This document shows, in pieces, positions 4,800 through 9,229 of a DNA stretch of 9,229 bases. This stretch comes from UPXZ01 sp047974405. GTDB taxonomy: Bacteria > Bacteroidota > Bacteroidia > Bacteroidales > Paludibacteraceae. The notes under the pieces were generated by a model, which saw nothing but the letters and a program-made list of their open reading frames with translations, did not search any database and was not told the origin of the DNA. A program made the translations under genes and the position numbers. Position 1 is the first letter of the stretch; the number at the start of each line of letters is the position of its first letter. The stretch spans positions 1-9,229 of the forward strand of contig JBKECI010000095.1 in assembly GCA_047974405.1 (NCBI GenBank). The letters are read 5' to 3'.

Positions 4800-7049
4800 A
4801 TGGATTCTATCTATCTTATTATTCTCATTGTATTATTGGCATTAGCCGCTATGGATTTGGTTGTTGGGGTAGCCAACGACGCCGTAAATTTTCTCAATTC
4901 AAGTATTGGTTCAAAAGTAGCCCCACTTTGGGTTATACTTACCGTAGCCTCCACTGGAGTGTTGTTGGGTACGCTTTTTTCAAGTGGTATGATGGAAATT
5001 GCCAGAAAAGGGGTGTTCTATCCCGATATGTTTACGTTTCCACATATAATGATACTTTTTGTGGCAGTAATGATATCCGACGTCATACTTCTCGATTTGT
5101 TCAATACATTTGGGCTGCCTACTTCAACTACCGTATCGCTGGTTTTTGAACTGCTCGGTTCCGCCGTTGCAATCTCACTGTTTGCAATATGGCAAAACAA
5201 CGGCGGACATTTGGGAGATTATATCAATTCGGGCAAAGCATTGGCAATCATATCCGGAATATTTATTTCCATAGCCATCGCATTTTTTGTTGGCAGCCTT
5301 GTTATGTGGACTACCCGTTTTATCTTTTCTTTCAATTTTCAAAAATCATTTCGATACGTGGGCGCTTTGTGGGGAGGATTTGCTCTTACCGCCATTACCT
5401 ATTTCGTAGTGTTCAAAGGGCTGAAAGGGAGCGCTATCGTACCCGAAGGTCTTCTCTTCTTTCTCAATCACCACATGGCAAGCGCGTTGCTTTACGCCTT
5501 TTTGGGTTGGACAGCGCTGATGGCTGTCCTTCAATGGGTGTTCAAAGTAAATATTCTCAAAATCATAGTACTGATGGGAACCTTGGCATTGGCACTCGCT
5601 TTTGCCAGCAACGACCTTGTAAACTTTATCGGAGTATTTATGGCCGGGCTTAGCTCCTATCAGCTAGCAGTAGAATTTGCAGCAGCCGGAGGCGATGTAA
5701 CCCTGCTTACTATGGGCGAATTGAGTAAGCCGGTTGTAGCAGACTGGCGATATTTGCTTGGTGCGGGAGCCATTATGATATTGGCGCTTTGGTTTTCAAA
5801 AAAATCACGTTCCGTAACAGAGACCGAAGTAAACCTAGCCAGCCAAAAATCCGGAACTGAGCGTTTTGCCTCATCGGGTTTATCTCGATCGCTGGTCAGA
5901 GGTGCACTGGACATAAATAGAAATATACAAAAACTGATTCCGCAACATATACAATCGGTAATAAACAAGAGATTTACTCCTGTCCATTCAGTGTCGGAAA
6001 AAGATGCCCCTTCGTTCGATTTAATTCGAGCTTCGGTAAACCTGACGATAGCAGCATTGCTCATTTCACTGGGAACCTCTTTAAAACTACCGCTATCCAC
6101 AACCTACGTTACATTTATGGTAGCGATGGGTAGTTCACTGGCAGACCGTGCTTGGGGACGTGAAAGCGCAGTATATCGCATCAACGGGGTGCTTACAGTT
6201 ATTGGAGGATGGCTGCTTACAGCATTAGCCGCTTTTACCCTATCGATGATTGTCGGGCTCATTTTGGTATGGGGAGGAAAAATTGCCCTATTCACCCTGA
6301 TTGCCCTGATTGTGTTGATGCTAATAAAATCATCAGCCATACACAACAAAAGAAAAGAAAAGCAAAAAGCTAACGACAAAGTTTTATCTAACGAAAACGA
6401 AATTGTCAATCTCTGTACCCAGCAAGTAAGAGATTCTATTGATAAAACGTTGAAAATATACGAACAAAACATCCATTCGATCACTACCGAAAACCGCAGA
6501 CAACTCAAAATTATCAACCAAGAAGCGGACGATTTGTATAGCGAATACAAAAATAAGCGTAACTATGAGGTAGTACCTACCATTCAGACAATTTCAATCA
6601 ATGAATTGGATATCGAAAAAGAGTATGTCGAAATAATCGACTATACATACGAAATAACCAAAGCACTACGTGCCATCACACGCGAAAGCTATACCTATAT
6701 CGACAACAATCACAAAGGATTGGACGAAGAACAAGAAGATGACTTAAAAAAACTGAACAAAGAAGTCTCCAACATCTACAAAGAATTTATCGCCATTGTA
6801 ACAGCAGAAAACTATGCCGATTTTGACCTCTTGGTTAAAAAACGGGATAATATCTTAGAGATATTCAGTAAACTGACCAAAAAGCAAATCAAGCGGGTAC
6901 GCGACAACAAATCGAGTACCAGAAACAGTATTCTTTTCCTAAACATACTCAATGAGACAAAAATAATTGTACTTCAATCATTTAACCTGATGAAAGCACA
7001 AAAAAACATTATTCAATTGAGGAAAGGTAAAAATAAAATAGTCAATTAA
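4800..7049 (+). CDS. Inorganic phosphate transporter, PiT family, with C-terminal PhoU-like domain
   Basis: This is an inner-membrane carrier that takes up phosphate with a cation (H+ or Na+). The 749-residue protein shows the duplicated PiT signature. GVANDAVNF (23-31) with LPTSTTVS (106-113) lies in the first half, and FASNDLVNF (268-276) with LPLSTTYVT (430-438) in the second. About ten to twelve hydrophobic segments run from residue 3 to about 510, broken by a polar loop (about 334-405) that is probably cytoplasmic. From about 515 the chain is charged, helical and free of membrane segments, with K-R-K-E-K-Q-K at the start. It resembles the PhoU-like (DUF47-type) tail found on Bacteroidetes PiT proteins, and the total length fits that subgroup. 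Fusing a PhoU-like part to the carrier suggests direct control of transport by phosphate status. That is inference. The gene has its own promoter and ends at a strong terminator, so it is probably monocistronic. Confidence 0.93.
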   Translation: MDSIYLIILIVLLALAAMDLVVGVANDAVNFLNSSIGSKVAPLWVILTVASTGVLLGTLFSSGMMEIARKGVFYPDMFTFPHIMILFVAVMISDVILLDLFNTFGLPTSTTVSLVFELLGSAVAISLFAIWQNNGGHLGDYINSGKALAIISGIFISIAIAFFVGSLVMWTTRFIFSFNFQKSFRYVGALWGGFALTAITYFVVFKGLKGSAIVPEGLLFFLNHHMASALLYAFLGWTALMAVLQWVFKVNILKIIVLMGTLALALAFASNDLVNFIGVFMAGLSSYQLAVEFAAAGGDVTLLTMGELSKPVVADWRYLLGAGAIMILALWFSKKSRSVTETEVNLASQKSGTERFASSGLSRSLVRGALDINRNIQKLIPQHIQSVINKRFTPVHSVSEKDAPSFDLIRASVNLTIAALLISLGTSLKLPLSTTYVTFMVAMGSSLADRAWGRESAVYRINGVLTVIGGWLLTALAAFTLSMIVGLILVWGGKIALFTLIALIVLMLIKSSAIHNKRKEKQKANDKVLSNENEIVNLCTQQVRDSIDKTLKIYEQNIHSITTENRRQLKIINQEADDLYSEYKNKRNYEVVPTIQTISINELDIEKEYVEIIDYTYEITKALRAITRESYTYIDNNHKGLDEEQEDDLKKLNKEVSNIYKEFIAIVTAENYADFDLLVKKRDNILEIFSKLTKKQIKRVRDNKSSTRNSILFLNILNETKIIVLQSFNLMKAQKNIIQLRKGKNKIVN

Positions 7050-7075
7050 TATTCTGTGACTATAACAAATCTGAT

Positions 7076-7113
7076 AAAAACACAATGACAACCACAAACA
7101 GCATTGTGTTTTT
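7076..7113 (+). terminator. Intrinsic terminator of the phosphate transporter gene
   Basis: AAAAACACAATG (7076-7087) pairs perfectly over 12 bases with CATTGTGTTTTT (7102-7113) around a 14-base loop. The 3' arm ends in the T-run. It lies 26 bases after the transporter stop. The A-run on the 5' arm would let it work in both directions. Confidence 0.85.
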
Positions 7114-7218
7114 GCATTTACATAGAGGTATTCCAACAAAAAACCTATTGATTTCCCTTTATTCATGAAATTTTTATTAACTTTACATCGATAAAAGAGA
7201 GAGAGCAACGCACACCTT

Positions 7219-7250
7219 ATTGTACTAAAAATAAGGAATATATAATATTG
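7219..7250 (+). promoter_or_regulatory. Possible glyA promoter
   Basis: ATTG (7219-7222) and TAATATTG (7243-7250) are spaced 20 bases apart and match the -33/-7 pattern with one mismatch each. A start near 7256-7257 would place the first base of the transcript at the outer stem of the leader structure described next. A small hairpin, CCTTATT/AATAAGG (7215-7221 with 7230-7236), overlaps the -33 region. A rival -7-like box TAACTTTA lies at 7178-7185. Confidence 0.35.
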
Positions 7251-7255
7251 CGATC

Positions 7256-7324
7256 ACTGTTTTTCGTACTATTGGAATCTGGTAAAGAATGCAATCGGCC
7301 TACCACGTACAGCAATAAAACAGT
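7256..7324 (+). other. Possible structured leader RNA of glyA
   Basis: Three stems nest inside each other: ACTGTTTT/AAAACAGT (7256-7263 with 7317-7324), GTAC/GTAC (7266-7269 with 7307-7310) and TGGTA/TACCA (7280-7284 with 7301-7305), with a 16-base apical loop. GCAAT (7312-7316) could alternatively pair with ATTGC (7247-7251) if transcription starts further upstream. The fold lies 48 bases before the glyA ATG in a 259-base stretch (7114-7372) that holds no gene. I do not recognise it as a known riboswitch class. In AT-rich DNA an 8-bp repeat can arise by chance. Confidence 0.3.
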
Positions 7325-7372
7325 ATGGAATTTCAAAAACCAATAATATAAAATAAAAATAATTCAATAAAA

Positions 7373-8656
7373 ATGATGGTTAGGGATACACTAATTTTTG
7401 ATATTATCGAACGTGAAAAACAGCGCCAAATAAAAGGAATCGAACTTATCGCTTCCGAAAATTTTGTAAGTAATCAGGTAATGGAAGCGATGGGTTCCGT
7501 ACTTACCAACAAATACGCCGAAGGCTATCCCGGCAAACGTTACTACGGCGGCTGCGAAGTGGTGGACGAAAGCGAACAGATTGCCATTGACAGAATCAAA
7601 ACTATATTTGATGCTGAATGGGCCAATGTTCAACCTCATTCAGGAGCGCAAGCCAATGCTGCTGTATTTTTGGCTTGTCTAAATCCCGGAGACAAATTTC
7701 TGGGACTAAATCTGGCACACGGTGGACACCTTTCTCACGGTTCGCCTGTCAATAGTTCGGGCATTCTTTATCAAGCATTAGAATACAACGTAAAAGAAGA
7801 AACAGGACGTGTAGATTACGACCAAATGGAAGAAGTTGCTCTGCGCGAACGACCTAAACTGATTATCGGCGGCGGTTCGGCTTATTCTCGCGAATGGGAC
7901 TACAAACGTATGCGCGAAATTGCCGACAAGATTGAAGCCATCCTAATGATAGATATGGCGCATCCGGCAGGGCTAATTGCCGCAGGACTACTCGACAATC
8001 CTGTAAAATATGCCCACATCGTAACATCCACCACACACAAAACACTTCGTGGACCTCGCGGAGGCATTATTCTGCTTGGAAAAGACTTTCCAAATCCTTG
8101 GGGAAAAACTACTCCAAAAGGTGAGATAAAAATGATGTCTGCCCTACTCGACTCCGCAGTTTTCCCTGGCATTCAGGGAGGACCTCTGGAGCATGTGATA
8201 GCATCCAAAGCAGTATCTTTCGGCGAATGCTTGCAACCCGAATACATCGAATATCAAAAACAGGTAAAAAGCAACGCCTCCGCTTTGGCCCACGCTTTGA
8301 CAAAACGCGGATTCAAAATCATTTCTGGCGGAACAGACAACCATTCAATGTTGGTCGATTTGCGCATCAAATATCCCGAGTTGACAGGAAAAATAGCTGA
8401 AAAAGTGCTGGTTCAGGCCGATATTACCTGCAACAAAAATATGGTACCTTTTGACAGTCGCTCAGCTTTTCAGACCTCGGGTATCCGTCTGGGAACACCG
8501 GCGATTACCACACGGGGAGCCAAAGAACCGTTGATGGAAACAATTGCCGAAATGATAGAAATGGTGCTTTCAAACCTTGAAAATCAGGAAATCATCGCAT
8601 CGGTACGTACACGTGTAAACAAAACAATGGAGAAGTATCCGCTGTTTGCATGGTAA
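7373..8656 (+). CDS. glyA: Serine hydroxymethyltransferase
   Basis: This cytoplasmic PLP enzyme interconverts serine and glycine while loading or unloading a one-carbon unit on tetrahydrofolate, the main source of one-carbon units for purine and thymidylate synthesis. The 427-residue protein is full length. ELIASENFVS (24-33) and NKYAEGYPGKRYYGG (46-60) form the entry to the active site, and VQPHSGAQANAAVF (86-99) binds the cofactor phosphate. DMAHPAG (194-200) has the aspartate and histidine that contact PLP, and TSTTHKTLRGPRGG (218-231) holds the PLP lysine at 223. The IIGGGSAYSREWDYKRM stretch and the C-terminal YPLFAW are typical of Bacteroidales GlyA. ATG 7373 and ATG 7376 are both possible starts and differ by one residue. 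The gene stands alone, with a long leader before it and a weak terminator after it. Confidence 0.97.
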   Translation: MMVRDTLIFDIIEREKQRQIKGIELIASENFVSNQVMEAMGSVLTNKYAEGYPGKRYYGGCEVVDESEQIAIDRIKTIFDAEWANVQPHSGAQANAAVFLACLNPGDKFLGLNLAHGGHLSHGSPVNSSGILYQALEYNVKEETGRVDYDQMEEVALRERPKLIIGGGSAYSREWDYKRMREIADKIEAILMIDMAHPAGLIAAGLLDNPVKYAHIVTSTTHKTLRGPRGGIILLGKDFPNPWGKTTPKGEIKMMSALLDSAVFPGIQGGPLEHVIASKAVSFGECLQPEYIEYQKQVKSNASALAHALTKRGFKIISGGTDNHSMLVDLRIKYPELTGKIAEKVLVQADITCNKNMVPFDSRSAFQTSGIRLGTPAITTRGAKEPLMETIAEMIEMVLSNLENQEIIASVRTRVNKTMEKYPLFAW

Positions 8657-8693
8657 AGTCTAAACTGTACAACGAATATACTTTTTTTTAGAT

Positions 8694-8719
8694 AAGCCAC
8701 AAGAGAGTTGTGCTTTTGT
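8694..8719 (+). terminator. Probable weak terminator of glyA
   Basis: AAG(C)CACAA (8694-8702) pairs with TTGTGCTT (8708-8715), giving an 8-bp stem with one bulged C, a 5-base loop and a short CTTTTGT tail. It lies about 38 bases after the glyA stop. The remaining 8720-8820 stretch is very AT-rich and shows nothing else I can name. Confidence 0.5.
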
Positions 8720-8820
8720 CGCAAACAATGGATAAAAGTGTATTTTTCAATATTTCATAATTATGTATGCAAAATATTAATAAAATATAGAATTACAACA
8801 TATTGTTTTAACGAATAAAT

Positions 8821-8828
8821 TATATTTG
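8821..8828 (+). promoter_or_regulatory. -7 box of the restriction-modification gene
   Basis: TATATTTG matches the Bacteroidetes -7 consensus exactly and lies 18 bases before the ATG at 8847. The -33 box is unclear, with an ATTG at 8802-8805 that is too close. An intact promoter ahead of the interrupted gene suggests either recent damage or continued use. Confidence 0.45.
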
Positions 8829-8846
8829 TAACAGACTCAAGAGAAC

Positions 8847-9229
8847 ATGGCTAAGAAGGAGAAAAGCACAATAATAGACTATATATCAGGGATTAAAGTC
8901 GTAGTAACCCCCGAAGAAGTTGAAGCTGTTCAAGTGTTTTCTAAACAATTGGTTGAAGATTACGGCTATCCCAAAACAGCTATTCAAACCCGACCACAAC
9001 ATCGTGTCAAAGTTCGCCCTTCTGACACCAAAAAAGAATATCCGGTAGATATTGCCGTATTTTCCGGAACGCTGAAAATGGATGAAACCCTCTATATTGT
9101 GGTAGAATGAAAAAATAAGAAGCGCAAAGACGGTAGATCGCAACTCGAAAACGATTTAACACTATCTTCTGCCTATCTTGGCGTATGGATTAAAGGAGAA
9201 GAACGATTTTTTATACGCAAATTTGTTAA
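8847..9229 (+). pseudogene. Restriction-modification protein with HsdR-N-like nuclease domain, interrupted by in-frame TGA (partial at the window edge)
   Basis: The frame opens MAKKEKSTIIDYISGIKVVV and runs 87 codons to a TGA at 9108-9110. The same frame then continues without another stop to the edge (9229), and this part is clearly still family sequence: KKRKDGRSQLE, SSAYLGVWIKGEERFFIRK. The whole resembles the N-terminal nuclease-like domain (HSDR_N type, PD-(D/E)xK fold) of type I restriction enzymes, and of long Bacteroidetes N6-adenine methylases that carry it. P-V-D-I-A-V-F (about 72-78) supplies the first acidic residue. The second motif should read V-V-E-C-K; here it reads V-V-E-stop-K, with the TGA exactly where a cysteine is expected. 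A single-base change from TGC or TGT explains this best. The 87-residue product would keep the acidic residues but lose the lysine. The rest of the gene, perhaps an N6_Mtase domain, lies outside the window. Sequencing error or read-through cannot be excluded. Confidence 0.7.

Noticed and set aside
4772..5149. Overlapping 125-codon plus-strand frame at the start of the phosphate transporter
   Set aside because: It is a frame-shifted shadow of the PiT gene, whose membrane segments and signature motifs are unambiguous in the other frame.
9108..9110. TGA as a sense codon in the whole genome (alternative genetic code)
   Set aside because: The methyltransferase gene and pyrB both end at TGA exactly where their families end, so TGA acts as stop in this genome.
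1..9229. CRISPR arrays, tRNA or rRNA genes, prophage genes or a novel defence cluster
   Set aside because: I saw no regularly spaced direct repeats, no tRNA-like cloverleaf, no rRNA sequence and no phage structural genes. The only defence-related gene is the interrupted HsdR-N-like gene at the right edge.

Overview
The window looks like chromosomal DNA of a Bacteroidetes bacterium, most likely of the order Bacteroidales. The DNA is AT-rich. Several intergenic regions carry the Bacteroidetes -7 promoter box TAnnTTTG. The proteins (PG_1098-type methyltransferase, PyrB, PyrI, PiT phosphate carrier with a cytoplasmic tail, GlyA) read like Bacteroides/Porphyromonas family members. Family assignments come from recognition of motifs, not from a search.

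Left end (1-970). The 5' end of an IS1182-like transposase gene leaves the window on the minus strand. The element has landed inside a gene for a small lipoprotein with a DUF4465-type domain, leaving only its N-terminal part (minus strand, 531 down to about 241). Upstream of this broken gene, on the same strand, is a well-formed cobalamin riboswitch (about 895 down to 722), preceded by a consensus -7 box. This is a vitamin B12-controlled surface-protein locus damaged by a transposon.

Centre (918-4663, plus strand). A housekeeping SAM-dependent methyltransferase of the THUMP-like/PG_1098 type is followed by the pyrimidine genes pyrB and pyrI (catalytic and regulatory chains of aspartate carbamoyltransferase) and a flavin reductase-like gene whose ATG directly abuts the pyrI stop. 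The pyrB leader holds a textbook intrinsic terminator. A possible 33-codon leader peptide has its stop codon in the terminator loop, which suggests translation-coupled attenuation. The 244-base pyrB-pyrI gap is also rich in inverted repeats.

Right part (4664-9229, plus strand). A 749-residue PiT-type phosphate transporter with a PhoU-like tail ends at a strong terminator. It is followed by glyA (serine hydroxymethyltransferase), which has a long and possibly structured leader. The last gene is the start of a restriction-modification protein with an HsdR-N-like nuclease domain. An in-frame TGA interrupts it exactly inside the expected catalytic E-x-K motif, and recognisable homology continues in the same frame after the stop to the window edge.

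Most genes are ordinary metabolism. The points worth a second look are the pyrB attenuator, the TGA in the nuclease motif, the IS insertion downstream of the B12 riboswitch, and the structured regions before pyrI and glyA.
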